DNA from: Streptomyces sp. NBC_01353 | GTDB taxonomy: Bacteria; Actinomycetota; Actinomycetes; Streptomycetales; Streptomycetaceae | Assembly (NCBI RefSeq): GCF_036237275.1 | Contig: NZ_CP108352.1 | Location: forward strand, 5,208,001 to 5,272,000 | DNA length: 64,000 nt | Direction: 5' to 3' | Shown here: piece after piece, positions 34,952-43,257 of the stretch | Position numbering within the stretch: position 1 is the first letter of the stretch | Layout: the number at the start of each line of letters is the position of its first letter | Program-made: the position numbers and the translations under genes | The notes under the pieces: generated by a model | What the model was told of the DNA's origin: nothing | The model's input: the letters and a program-made list of their open reading frames with translations, nothing else | Database searches by the model: none

Positions 34952-37009
34952 TCAACGGCGCCTGAGCCCGCGCACCGCGACCGCCGCCATGGTGGCCCCG
35001 CACAGCCCCAGCAGAACGGGCAGCGGGGCCGCCGCGAAGGCGTGCTGGGCCACCCAGCCCGTCCAGACCAGCACCCAGACCGCGCAGAGCGTGATCCGCC
35101 CACCGGCGCCGAGGACACGCAGCAGCACCGCCACCAGCAGCAGGCACAGCCCCTGGGCCACGATCGGCAGCACCGGCAGCGCGGGGTCCGGGACCAGGCC
35201 GACTCCCGGCCCCGCCGCCGGGTCCGGGTGGATGCCGAGCAGCGGCGGCGCGGTGTGCAGGGCGAGGAACGTGGCGAGCAGGATCGTCGCGGCGAGCAGC
35301 GGACGGATCCGGCGCAGCGACACCACGGCCACGTGCAGCACGATCAGCAGGACGCCCGCCGTGAGGGTGACCAGGGGCAGCGCGGTGATCAGCCGCGTAC
35401 CGGACAGGTGGTCCAGGCCCAGGCTGCCCGCGCGGGCGAGCGGGATCCAGAAGAGGCCGGTGGCAAGGCCGAGGAGCAGCCACAGCCAGGTCGCGGGCCC
35501 GTCGTCCCCCACGGCCCCGGGGTCCGCAGCGAGCTCCGGCTCGCGCTGCGGACGCGGTACGTACACCGGCAGCCCGAAGGCCGGCGTCACCGTGTCCGCC
35601 GCCGCGCCCCCGCGCGTCCACTCCGCCTCGTATCCGCTCTGCTCGGCGGCGCGCCGGGCCCAGTTCGTGCCGTACTCGACCTCCTTGCGTCCGCCCTTCA
35701 GCGCGGATCGCAGGCCGGGCGCGGAGGCCGCCGCCATCAGCGTCATCGAACCGAGCATGGCGAGTCCGGCGCCGGAGATCCCGATGGGGCCGAGGAGCAG
35801 GGCCGCGCTGCCCAGGACGAGGACGCACATCGTGCCCTGGAGGACGGCGAGCGCGCCCGTACGCCCCTGGACGCGCAGCACGCCGATGTACAGCTCGACG
35901 GCGACGCGGGGGAGCGCGGCGGCGGCGAGCAGCCGCAGCACCATCGTCCCGTGGTCGGCGTAGTCCGCGCCGAACGGGGAGAGGATCTGCGGGGCGAAGA
36001 CGACCAGCACGAGCACGACGGGGACGAGTAGCAGCGCCATGCGCCGCAGCGCGCCGCGGACGCCCTCGGCGAGGGACTCCGGGCTGTGCGAGGCGTGCGC
36101 GGTGAGCGAGGAGGCCATGTTGATGGCCATGAACTCCATCGTGCCGCCGACGGTGTACGCGGTGTAGAAGAAGGCGTTGTGGGCGGCGTCGAAGCGGACG
36201 GCGACCATCACCGGCAGCAGGTTGATCATGGCGAGGCTGAACAGCGCGCCGACGGAGTCCCCGGCCATGAAGCGGCCGATCTCGTGCATGGCGGGCGGTT
36301 CGCGGTCGTGGTCGGCGCGGGCCTGCCGGGGGATGAGCCGGCGGAAGACGAGCCAGCCGAGCGGGACGACGGAGAGGGCGATCGCCGCCGACCAGGAGAC
36401 GAAGACGCCGAGGACCGGCATGGTGGTGGCGAAGGCGACGAGCAGCAGCAGCTTGCCGATGGAGAAGCCGGCGTTGCCCACGGGCACCCAGAAGGCGCGC
36501 CTGAGACCGGTGAGGACCCCGTCCTGGAGGGTGAGCAGTGCCCAGCCGACGCAGGAGGCGGTGAAGAAGAGGCCGGCGGAGAGCGTGCCGAGCGGCGCGT
36601 ACGAGGGGCCCCACCAGTCGATGGTGAGCAGGAAGACCCCGCAGGCCAGTGCGACGACGATCGAGCTGACCAGGTAGATGCGACGGACCAGGAGGCCGGT
36701 CGTCCGGCCGGCCCGGGGCACGTAGCGGACGACGGCGCCGATCATCGTGGTCGCGGTGATCGAGGCGAGCAGCCGCTGCGCGGCGATGGCGGCGGAGCCC
36801 TGCCCGACGGCCTCCTCGGTGTAGTAGCGGGCGGCGACCAGCCAGAAGCCGAGCCCGAGCGCCGCCGAGACGCCGGTGGACAGCATGAGGGCGTACGCGT
36901 TGCGGAACATGGAGTCCCCACCGGAGCCGGTCTCGGGCGGGTCGGCCTCCGACGGCTCTTGGTCCCGCTCCCCCTCCGCCGGCTTGTGCAGCCGGACTGC
37001 CTCAGCCAC
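34952..37009 (-). CDS. Wzx-like polysaccharide flippase with extra C-terminal membrane domain
   Basis: 685 residues, longer than ordinary Wzx/MATE flippases (about 420-500). Residues about 34-450 give twelve hydrophobic helices with the polysaccharide-synthesis motif of MOP flippases (FRNAYALMLSTGVSAALGLG near the first helix). A hydrophilic linker (about 450-520) is followed by roughly six more helices (about 525-680), with no recognised domain. It presumably flips a lipid-linked glycan across the membrane. Its start overlaps the DegT gene by eight bases. Confidence 0.85.
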   Translation of the reverse strand: MAEAVRLHKPAEGERDQEPSEADPPETGSGGDSMFRNAYALMLSTGVSAALGLGFWLVAARYYTEEAVGQGSAAIAAQRLLASITATTMIGAVVRYVPRAGRTTGLLVRRIYLVSSIVVALACGVFLLTIDWWGPSYAPLGTLSAGLFFTASCVGWALLTLQDGVLTGLRRAFWVPVGNAGFSIGKLLLLVAFATTMPVLGVFVSWSAAIALSVVPLGWLVFRRLIPRQARADHDREPPAMHEIGRFMAGDSVGALFSLAMINLLPVMVAVRFDAAHNAFFYTAYTVGGTMEFMAINMASSLTAHASHSPESLAEGVRGALRRMALLLVPVVLVLVVFAPQILSPFGADYADHGTMVLRLLAAAALPRVAVELYIGVLRVQGRTGALAVLQGTMCVLVLGSAALLLGPIGISGAGLAMLGSMTLMAAASAPGLRSALKGGRKEVEYGTNWARRAAEQSGYEAEWTRGGAAADTVTPAFGLPVYVPRPQREPELAADPGAVGDDGPATWLWLLLGLATGLFWIPLARAGSLGLDHLSGTRLITALPLVTLTAGVLLIVLHVAVVSLRRIRPLLAATILLATFLALHTAPPLLGIHPDPAAGPGVGLVPDPALPVLPIVAQGLCLLLVAVLLRVLGAGGRITLCAVWVLVWTGWVAQHAFAAAPLPVLLGLCGATMAAVAVRGLRRR

Positions 37010-38231
37010 GGTCGGCGCGCCGCGACCGCGCGTCGTCCGGTCCGGCGAGGCCGGCCGGGGGGCGTATCGGCCGGACGCCCGTCGCGCGCAGCACCTCGAT
37101 CACCTCGCCCGCCCGCCGCGGGTCCACCGGAAGGGCGTGGCGGGCGAACCAGGCGGCCGGCTCCGGGGCGGGGGAGGGGTCGGTGAACAGCGCGCCCGCG
37201 TAGGTGTCCAGCGGCGGGTCGTAGAGATAGCCGGTGACGATCCGGCGGCGGGCGAGCGCGGCGATGGCCGCGTCCCGGTCCTCGACGAGCAGCGGGACCC
37301 GGAAGAGCGGCTGGACGGTATCGGCGTCCGCCCCCGCACCGGCGCCCCATTCGCTCGTCTGCAGCCGCTCCGTACCGGCCCGGTGCGTGGCGAGGGTGGC
37401 GTCGAGGCGGGCCAGGAGCCGGCCGGTGCGGCGCAGCCGGCCGGGCCCCGGGCCGAGGCGGTAGTCGTGCATGTCGACGCGGACCCAGGAGTGGAAGGGC
37501 GCGAGCCCGGGCGCGGCGGCGAGGGCCTGCTTCAGCTCGCCGGCCCGCAGCGGCATCCGGATCTCCTCGCGCTCCTGCTGCCCGAGCAGCCGGAGCGTGG
37601 CGTGCGCGGCCTTGACCAGGCGCAGCCCGCGTACGGTCGCCTCGGCGTACGGCCGTACGAGATAGGCCAGTTCGGCGGTCGTACGCGACGGGTGCAGCAA
37701 CTCGTCCCGTGCGGCGGCCAGTTCCGCCCGGAGGGCGGGATCCGCGAGGGCGACGAAGCCTCCGGTCTTGGCGCCGGTGTGCTTGGAGAGGCTGAACACG
37801 GACGCCTCGCCCCAGGTGCCGACCGGTCTGCCGCCGACCTCGGACCCGATGGCGTGGGCGGCGTCCTCAAGGAGCGGGATCCCCAAGGTGTCGCAGCGGG
37901 CCCGCAGTTCGGGCGCCGGGTCGGGATTCCCGTACAGATTGGTGGTCAGGACGGCGGAGAGCCCGCGCCATACGGAATCGGGCACGGCCGCCGTGTCGAT
38001 CGAGCCGTCGCGCGGGTCGAGCGGCGCCTGGACGGGACGCAGTCCGGCGGCGAGGACCACGAAGAAGATGACGTCGTCGTTGACCGGGGACATCAGCACG
38101 CGTCCGCCGGGTCTGCACCAGTGACGCAACGCCAGATAGAGACCGAAGCGGCACGACGGCACATGGAGACACTCTCTGCCCCCGAGCCTGCCACGCATCC
38201 GCTCTTCCAGTTCCGCGTACGCAGAAACCAT
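37002..38231 (-). CDS. DegT/DnrJ/EryC1/StrS-type sugar aminotransferase
   Basis: 409 residues. Fold-type I PLP enzyme: VLTTNLYGNPDP and LEDAAHAIGSEVGG (Asp contacting the pyridine nitrogen), and SVFSLSKHTGAKTGGF with the Schiff-base Lys. Family members transaminate keto-sugar nucleotides to amino sugars for glycans or antibiotics. The C-terminus is short and Arg-rich. It overlaps the flippase gene (leftward operon), implying the exported glycan carries an amino sugar, which in turn may be N-acylated by the GNAT-like enzyme. No nucleotide-sugar dehydratase is in the locus. Confidence 0.87.
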   Translation of the reverse strand: MVSAYAELEERMRGRLGGRECLHVPSCRFGLYLALRHWCRPGGRVLMSPVNDDVIFFVVLAAGLRPVQAPLDPRDGSIDTAAVPDSVWRGLSAVLTTNLYGNPDPAPELRARCDTLGIPLLEDAAHAIGSEVGGRPVGTWGEASVFSLSKHTGAKTGGFVALADPALRAELAAARDELLHPSRTTAELAYLVRPYAEATVRGLRLVKAAHATLRLLGQQEREEIRMPLRAGELKQALAAAPGLAPFHSWVRVDMHDYRLGPGPGRLRRTGRLLARLDATLATHRAGTERLQTSEWGAGAGADADTVQPLFRVPLLVEDRDAAIAALARRRIVTGYLYDPPLDTYAGALFTDPSPAPEPAAWFARHALPVDPRRAGEVIEVLRATGVRPIRPPAGLAGPDDARSRRADRG

Positions 38232-38292
38232 GTGATTCCCCCCTGAACCCCGGGCTCAATGTGTCCCATTCCGGGTGGTCCGTCAATAACGC

Positions 38293-38327
38293 GGAAGGGC
38301 CCGTCCGGTGAAGAACAGGCCCTTTCC
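38293..38327 (-). terminator. Terminator of the sigma factor gene
   Basis: GGAAGGGCC (38293-38301) pairs with GGCCCTTTCC (38318-38327) with one bulged base, 25 bases downstream of the leftward sigma gene. It separates that gene from the DegT promoter. Confidence 0.72.
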
Positions 38328-38352
38328 ACACGTCATTCGGGGAGCGTGAAGG

Positions 38353-39258
38353 TCACTCCTCCAGGGTCAGCCCCTTGCGCAGCCTGCCCAGCGTCCGGGA
38401 GAGCAGCCGGGACACGTGCATCTGGGAGATGCCCAGCTCCTCGCCGATCTCCGACTGGGTCATGCCGGCGACGAAGCGGAGGGAGAGGATGCGCCGGTCG
38501 CGGGGCGGCAGCGAGGCGATCATCGGCTTGAGGGACTCGACGTACTCGATGCCCTCGATGCCGTGGTCCTCGTAGCCGATCCGGTCGGCGAGCGCGCCCT
38601 CGCCGTCGTCCTCGTCGGGCTGGGCGTCCAGCGAGCTCGCGGTGTACGCGTTGCTGGCGGCCATGCCCTCGACGACCTCGTCGCGGCTCAGGTCGAGCTC
38701 CTCGGCGAGTTCGCCGACGGTCGGCGCGCGGTCGAGCCGCTGGGACAGCTCGTCACCCGCCTTGGCGAGGTCGAGGCGGAGTTCCTGGAGCCTGCGCGGG
38801 ACGCGCACCGACCACGATGTGTCGCGGAAGAAGCGCTTGATCTCGCCGACGATCGTCGGCATCGCGAAGGTGGGGAACTCGACGCCGCGGGCCAGTTCGA
38901 AGCGGTCGATGGCCTTGATGAGACCGATCGTGCCGACCTGGATGATGTCCTCCATCGGCTCGCTGCGGGAGCGGAACCGGGAGGCGGCGAACTTGACCAG
39001 GGCGAGGTTGAGCTCGACCAGGGTGTTGCGGACGTACGCGTACTCGTGCGTGCCCTCTTCGAGGGCGTCGAGCCGGGCGAACAGCGTCTTCGAGAGCGCC
39101 CGAGCGTCGATCGGGTCGACCTGGGCGAGGGGCCCGATCTCGGGAAGGTCCTCGGTCAGGTCTCCGTGGAGCTGCTGGGGAAGGCTGAGGGTGGGGGGCG
39201 GAGTTGTTTCTGCCGACGGCGCGTCGGGGGTACGCGGGGCGTCGAGCCGGGGTGACAT
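38353..39258 (-). CDS. sigI: SigB/SigF/SigG-family RNA polymerase sigma factor
   Basis: 301 residues. Region 2 has NLALVKFAASRFRSRSEPME, DIIQVGTIGLIKAIDRFELA, then FPTFAMPTIVGEIKRFFRDT. Region 3 has RLQELRLDLAKAGDELSQRL. Region 4 has SLPPRDRRILSLRFVAGMTQ and SEIGEELGISQMHVSRLL. ATG 39258 has the strong GGAGG five bases upstream; ATG 39270 with AGGAAG is nearly as good. It diverges from an anti-anti-sigma and an anti-sigma gene, the arrangement of S. coelicolor sigI with ArsI and PrsI. The symbol rests on that synteny. Homologues respond to osmotic or stress signals. Confidence 0.88.
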   Translation of the reverse strand: MSPRLDAPRTPDAPSAETTPPPTLSLPQQLHGDLTEDLPEIGPLAQVDPIDARALSKTLFARLDALEEGTHEYAYVRNTLVELNLALVKFAASRFRSRSEPMEDIIQVGTIGLIKAIDRFELARGVEFPTFAMPTIVGEIKRFFRDTSWSVRVPRRLQELRLDLAKAGDELSQRLDRAPTVGELAEELDLSRDEVVEGMAASNAYTASSLDAQPDEDDGEGALADRIGYEDHGIEGIEYVESLKPMIASLPPRDRRILSLRFVAGMTQSEIGEELGISQMHVSRLLSRTLGRLRKGLTLEE

Positions 39259-39381
39259 GGTCTCCTCCATCGTTTCTTCCTGCTGCGGTTTGCGGCGCCT
39301 CCATAGCCGGCCGTTTCGAATGTTCCTTACTAGCCCTACCTGCTCGACACGCATGGTTGCAAGTGCCAATTGTCGGGTTTG

Positions 39382-39399
39382 CTCCACTATGTGGTGGAG
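39382..39399. promoter_or_regulatory. Inverted repeat in sigI-arsI divergent region
   Basis: CTCCAC (39382-39387) and GTGGAG (39394-39399) form a 6-bp inverted repeat midway between the divergent starts. A GTTTGC element lies just upstream (39377-39382), reminiscent of SigB-type -35 boxes (GTTT). Autogenous control is plausible but unproven. Confidence 0.35.
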
Positions 39400-39481
39400 T
39401 TCATGTGCAAGCCTTGGCGCGTCGCTTGTATGGTTCGTGGCACGTCAACCGGCATCCGCGAGAGCGAGAAGAGGCACGGGC

Positions 39482-39850
39482 ATGGACCGCCAGAACATCG
39501 GCAGCGCGCAGCCGGGGAGGCTGCGGGTCGAGGTCCGCACCGTGGGGGCGACCGAGATCCTCACCCCGGTGGGTGAGCTCGATCACCACACGGCCGACGT
39601 GTTGCGTACGCCACTCGACCACGCGCTCGACGCCGGCCGGTCACGGCTCGTCGTCGACTGCTCACGCCTCGACTTCTGCGACTCCACCGGACTCAACGTG
39701 CTCCTCGGAGCCCGGCTGAAGGCCGACGCCGCAGGGGGTGGGGTCCATCTCGCGGGGATGCGGCCGGTGGTGGCCCGGGTCTTCGAGATCACCGGTGCGG
39801 ACGTCGTCTTCACCGTGCACGACTCGCTCGCGGCGGCACTGTCCGACTGA
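39482..39850 (+). CDS. arsI: Anti-anti-sigma factor (STAS domain)
   Basis: 122 residues. Single STAS domain with PVGELDHHTADVLRTPLDHA and the phosphorylation segment RLDFCDSTGLNVLLGARLKA, in which Ser68 is the expected phospho-acceptor. Unphosphorylated STAS proteins bind their anti-sigma kinase and free the sigma factor. It lies opposite sigI and upstream of the anti-sigma gene. The name follows the S. coelicolor SigI-PrsI-ArsI partner-switching system, by synteny. An unusual 9-bp repeat array separates it from the next gene. Confidence 0.88.
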   Translation: MDRQNIGSAQPGRLRVEVRTVGATEILTPVGELDHHTADVLRTPLDHALDAGRSRLVVDCSRLDFCDSTGLNVLLGARLKADAAGGGVHLAGMRPVVARVFEITGADVVFTVHDSLAAALSD

Positions 39851-39911
39851 GCGACGGGTGTCGTCAGGAAAAGACCGGGCAGGAGAGCCCCGGTTTCGTC
39901 CGTTGTCTGGT

Positions 39912-39947
39912 GAATCGGTTGATTCCGTTGAGTCGGTTGAATCGGTG
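39912..39947 (+). repeat. Four tandem 9-bp repeats between arsI and prsI
   Basis: GAATCGGTT, GATTCCGTT, GAGTCGGTT and GAATCGGTG follow head to tail. The array lies in the 110-base gap between the two partner-switch genes, ending just before the GAGGTGAA ribosome site of prsI. Such multiples of three in a leader may vary copy number without frame effects. Function unknown. Confidence 0.85.
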
Positions 39948-39960
39948 AGGTGAAGCGCTG

Positions 39961-40434
39961 ATGGACACTGCTGCCGGTGGCAGGGAGATCGAGGAGTCGG
40001 TGGACCCCGTCGTGGGCGTCGTCGATCTCGACGTGCGTACGCTCGCGCTCGGCGCCACCAGCGGCACCGTTCCGCTCGCCCGCGATTTCACGAGGACGGC
40101 GCTCTACGACTGGGGCTGGCTGCCGGCCGCCACGGCCGACGCCAGGGCCGCCGCCGAGGACGTCCTGCTGGTCGTCTCCGAGCTGGTCACCAACGCCTGT
40201 CTGCACGCCGAGGGCCCCGAGGTGCTGCGCGTGCTGCGGCGGGCCAAGGTGCTGCGGCTCGAGGTCGCCGACCGTGGCGCAGGGCACCCCGCGCCGCGCA
40301 CCCCGCACCGGGCCGGGCGGCCCGGCGGGCACGGCATGTTCATCGTCCAGCGGCTCTGCCTGGACTGGGGGATCGAGCGCAGGCCCGGTGCCCCCGGCAA
40401 GACGGTCTGGGCCGAACTGGCGGCTCCCGCCTAG
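39961..40434 (+). CDS. prsI: Anti-sigma factor kinase (HATPase_c, RsbW-like)
   Basis: 157 residues, ATG with GAGGTGAA six bases upstream. GHKL ATPase fold: N-box VVSELVTNACLHAEGPEVLR, G1 box VADRGAGHPAP, G2 box RPGGHGMFIVQRLCLDWGI, ending GKTVWAELAAPA. It lacks a transmembrane segment. RsbW-like proteins bind and inhibit a sigma factor and phosphorylate the STAS antagonist. The flanking sigI and arsI are the obvious partners; the name rests on synteny with S. coelicolor prsI. Confidence 0.86.
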   Translation: MDTAAGGREIEESVDPVVGVVDLDVRTLALGATSGTVPLARDFTRTALYDWGWLPAATADARAAAEDVLLVVSELVTNACLHAEGPEVLRVLRRAKVLRLEVADRGAGHPAPRTPHRAGRPGGHGMFIVQRLCLDWGIERRPGAPGKTVWAELAAPA

Positions 40435-40524
40435 CACGTCCGTACGACGCCCGTGGCGCGCCCGGTGACGGGCGCTCACTTCGGTCCTCCCTTTGTCTTC
40501 CCTCTACAACGCCCCAGGCGTACC

Positions 40525-40554
40525 TTGACGCCCAATCTGATAAGCCGTCAGTAA
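40525..40554 (+). promoter_or_regulatory. Candidate promoter of the sortase-substrate operon
   Basis: TTGACG (40525-40530) is followed after 18 bases by CAGTAA (40549-40554), placing transcription start about 15-20 bases before the GTG. It resembles a HrdB-type promoter. Confidence 0.5.
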
Positions 40555-40577
40555 CTTCGCGGTGAGGGGTGCTTGAG

Positions 40578-41246
40578 GTGCCGTACCGGAGGAGAACAGC
40601 TTTCGCGCTGGCAGCGGCGGCGGCGGGCTCGGTGGTGCTGGCCTCCGCCCCCGCCGCGCAGGCCGCCGTCGTCGATGTGAACTACGCCTGCGAGACGAAG
40701 ATCGGCCCCAAGGGCGCGGTCTCGCCCGTCGACATCAAGGCCGTCAAGAGCGGCAGCAGCTACACGATCACCATGTCCTTCGAGAAGGGTGTCTCCGACA
40801 GCCCCATCGAATTGCCCAAGGGCGTCATGACGCCACGCGCCGAGCTGAAGCTCGGCGGTGACGACTCGGGCACCATCAAGGTCAAGGGCACGCCGAACAC
40901 GGCGGCCATCCCGCCCAACACCCCGATCAAGATCGGGCAGTTGACGGGCACGTACACGCCGAAGAAGAGCGGCAAGGTCACCTTCACCGCCGGGGTGCTC
41001 ACCGTCCACGCCCTCGGCATGGACGCGGCGGTCTGCACCCCGAAGAACAACCCCGAACCGTCGCTCGAGCTCGATGTGACGGCAGCGGGCGGCGGCTCTT
41101 CCGGGGAGACGCAGTCCACGAGCGGCGGCGAGCTGCCGAAGACCGGACCGCTCGACTCCGCGACGGCGCTCGCCACCCTCGGCGGCACGGTGCTGCTGAC
41201 CGGCGCGGCCGGCGTGCTCTGGCTCACGCGGCGCACGGCACGCTGA
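40578..41246 (+). CDS. Sortase-anchored surface protein (LPKTG)
   Basis: 222 residues from GTG with GAGGGG upstream; GTG 40569 is too close to that site. The signal peptide (about 1-29) ends PAAQAA. One ~140-residue beta-rich domain has GDDSGTIKVKGTPNTAAIPP and TGTYTPKKSGKVTFTAGVLT, a pattern repeated in the fourth gene of the operon. A Gly/Ser linker follows, then LPKTG at 186-190, a hydrophobic helix and RRTAR tail, i.e. a complete sortase sorting signal. The domain has two conserved Cys. Function unknown. Stop and next start share a base (TGATG). Confidence 0.85.
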   Translation: MPYRRRTAFALAAAAAGSVVLASAPAAQAAVVDVNYACETKIGPKGAVSPVDIKAVKSGSSYTITMSFEKGVSDSPIELPKGVMTPRAELKLGGDDSGTIKVKGTPNTAAIPPNTPIKIGQLTGTYTPKKSGKVTFTAGVLTVHALGMDAAVCTPKNNPEPSLELDVTAAGGGSSGETQSTSGGELPKTGPLDSATALATLGGTVLLTGAAGVLWLTRRTAR

Positions 41247-42115
41247 TGCGGGGGGCGTGGGCCGGTACGGCGACCGCGGCCGCCGCGCTGCTCGGGGCGG
41301 TGGCGGCGGCGCCCGCGCCGCCGGGATGGACGGCGGGCGCGGCCGAAGGGCGGCCGTACGTCTATCTGGAGGGCACGGCCGGCAGCGTTCTGGAGGACAC
41401 CCTCTCCGTGACCAACCCGGGCCCGAAGCCGCTCACGGTGCGGCTGAGCGGGCAGGGCACCCCGCTCGCCTTCGCCGCGCGGACGGTGACCGTACCGGCG
41501 CGGACCCGGGCGGACGTGCCGTTCGCCGTCACCGTCACGGCGGACACCGCCCCCGGCGAGCACCGCGGAACGGTGAGCGCGGAGGCGGGCGGGCGCGAGG
41601 TGCGGGTGCCGGTGCATCTGCGGGTCGGCGGGCCGAGCCTGGCGGCGCTCACCGTCGAGAAGGTACGCCTCGACGGCTCGGGCACCGTGCACTACACCCT
41701 GGTCAACCGCGGCAACACGGTCCTCGCCCCGAGCCTGTCCCTCCGCGCCGAGGGCCTCTACGGCACCGTCCTCGACCGACCCTCCAGGGCCCTGCCGCTC
41801 ACCCTCGGCCCCGGCGAACGCCTCACCCGCAGCGAACCCTGGCCCGGCCCGCCCGCGCTCGACTCGATCACGCTCCACGTGCGGGCCACGGCCCCGGGCG
41901 CCCCGGCGGCGACGGCCCGTGCCGAGCGGGTCTTCGTCTCCGGCGGCGCGATCGCCGGCGGAGCGGGCGCCCTGCTCGCGGCGGCCGGTGCGGCCGCCCT
42001 CGCGGCCCGAAGACGCCGCGACCGGGCCGAACGGGCCGACCGGGCCCCGGAAGGTCCCGGATTCCCCGTGGAGGAACCCCAGTTGGTGGACGCGACGGCA
42101 GGAGCGGACCGATGA
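41246..42115 (+). CDS. Exported DUF916-like membrane-anchored protein
   Basis: 289 residues. Signal peptide about 1-30 (RGAWAGTATAAAALLGAVAA). The middle contains two Ig-like beta domains: VYLEGTAGSVLEDTLSVTNP, VTVPARTRADVPFAVTVTAD, then GGREVRVPVHLRVGGPSLAA and GSGTVHYTLVNRGNTVLAPS. This resembles DUF916/NEW3-type domains of WxL-associated surface proteins. A C-terminal TM helix (about 233-255) and basic/acidic cytoplasmic tail follow. It is translationally coupled on both sides. Likely a membrane-tethered partner of the anchored proteins; that role is inferred. Confidence 0.78.
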   Translation: MRGAWAGTATAAAALLGAVAAAPAPPGWTAGAAEGRPYVYLEGTAGSVLEDTLSVTNPGPKPLTVRLSGQGTPLAFAARTVTVPARTRADVPFAVTVTADTAPGEHRGTVSAEAGGREVRVPVHLRVGGPSLAALTVEKVRLDGSGTVHYTLVNRGNTVLAPSLSLRAEGLYGTVLDRPSRALPLTLGPGERLTRSEPWPGPPALDSITLHVRATAPGAPAATARAERVFVSGGAIAGGAGALLAAAGAAALAARRRRDRAERADRAPEGPGFPVEEPQLVDATAGADR

Positions 42116-43257
42116 GTACGAGCGGTACGGAGCGGCGGGACGGGAGCGCTCTGTTCGCGGCGGGGGCCCGGGCGTCGGGCGTGCGCGCCGCGTCCGGCCC
42201 CGGCCGTGGCGCGCGTCGCAAGGCGGCGGCGGTCGTGGGGCTGGTCCTCGCCGCGCTCGCGCTCGCCCTGCCGCCCGCCGCTCAGGCGTCCGCGCCCGGG
42301 CCCACCGTCGCCCTGTCGCAGACCGAGGGCGGCAAGGGCGGCGAGATCACCGTGAGCGGCGCCGGGTGGAAGCCGGGCGCGCTGCTCATGCTGCTGATGT
42401 GCGGGCAGTCCGCGCCCGGCAAGGGCGTCATCGGCGGCACCAACTCCTGCGCCAACACCCTCGGCCGGGCCGCCACCGTCGACGCCAAGGGCGCCTTCAG
42501 CCAGAAGATGCCGGTGGCCGAGCCGCCCAAGCCGTGCCCGTGCGTCGTGCACGTGGCCGGGGTCACCGGCCAACAGGACGTCGTGGACGTCGCCTTCACC
42601 GTCGCCGGACATCCGTCCGCCCCGCTGCCCGAGGCCACCGGCGACGGCAGGCTCGCCGTCCTCGCCTCCGTACGCCTCGAAGGCTCCAGCGGGGTCCTGG
42701 TCTGGTTCGGCGCACCCGCCCGGCGCGAGATCGTCTTCACCGTCGGCAACCTCGGCCAGGCACCCGTCAAGGACCCGGTCTTCCAGGTCGGCACCGCCCA
42801 TGGCGTCTTCTCGCCGCAGTACGAGGAACGGCAGTGGCGCGGCACGATCGAGCCCGGCCGAAAGGCCCAGATCAAGCTGCCAGTCGAGCTGTCGGCGGGC
42901 GCGCACGGCGACTACGAGGTGTCGGTGAAGTACGCCGGCAAGGTCCTGGTCGACCAGCCGTGGGGCGTCGGCAGGCCCTGGGGCGTGTCGCTGTTCTGGC
43001 TGCTGCTCGCCGTCGTCGTCCCGGCCGCGCTCTTCCGGATCGGCATGGCGGTCGTTGACCGCGTCCGGCCGGGCGGCGCCGCCGGGTCCCGCGCCGGACA
43101 CCGCCGTCGCCGCGCCCTTGTGCGTACACCTGAAAACGGCCCCGCCCCCGAGCGGGACGAATCCACCAGCACGACCACGGTCCTGCCGTGGTTCACCCCG
43201 GACTCCGCACCGTCCGCACCGTCAGAGATCAGCCCGACGACGAAGGGACATCAGTGA
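42112..43257 (+). CDS. Exported protein with neocarzinostatin-like N-domain and C-terminal TM
   Basis: 381 residues, ATG overlapping the previous stop (ATGA). A long basic n-region precedes the signal helix (about 39-59). The first mature domain (PTVALSQTEGGKGGEITVSG, GWKPGALLMLLMCG, NSCANTLGRAATVDAKGAFS) resembles the neocarzinostatin/macromomycin beta-sandwich with its Cys pairs, followed by a second beta domain. A TM helix near 290-312 (LFWLLLAVVVPAALFRIGMA) leaves a Ser/Thr/Pro-rich cytoplasmic tail. No chromophore-biosynthesis genes are near, so toxin-carrier function is not implied. Next start overlaps (GTGA). Confidence 0.75.
   Translation: MSTSGTERRDGSALFAAGARASGVRAASGPGRGARRKAAAVVGLVLAALALALPPAAQASAPGPTVALSQTEGGKGGEITVSGAGWKPGALLMLLMCGQSAPGKGVIGGTNSCANTLGRAATVDAKGAFSQKMPVAEPPKPCPCVVHVAGVTGQQDVVDVAFTVAGHPSAPLPEATGDGRLAVLASVRLEGSSGVLVWFGAPARREIVFTVGNLGQAPVKDPVFQVGTAHGVFSPQYEERQWRGTIEPGRKAQIKLPVELSAGAHGDYEVSVKYAGKVLVDQPWGVGRPWGVSLFWLLLAVVVPAALFRIGMAVVDRVRPGGAAGSRAGHRRRRALVRTPENGPAPERDESTSTTTVLPWFTPDSAPSAPSEISPTTKGHQ

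Noticed and set aside
40569-40580. GTG 40569 as start of the LPKTG protein
   Set aside because: It abuts the GAGGGG ribosome site, while GTG 40578 has eight-base spacing and still gives a full signal peptide.
42112-43257. Enediyne resistance/apoprotein gene
   Set aside because: The fold resemblance is limited to one domain. The protein is TM-anchored and no enediyne biosynthesis genes are in the window.
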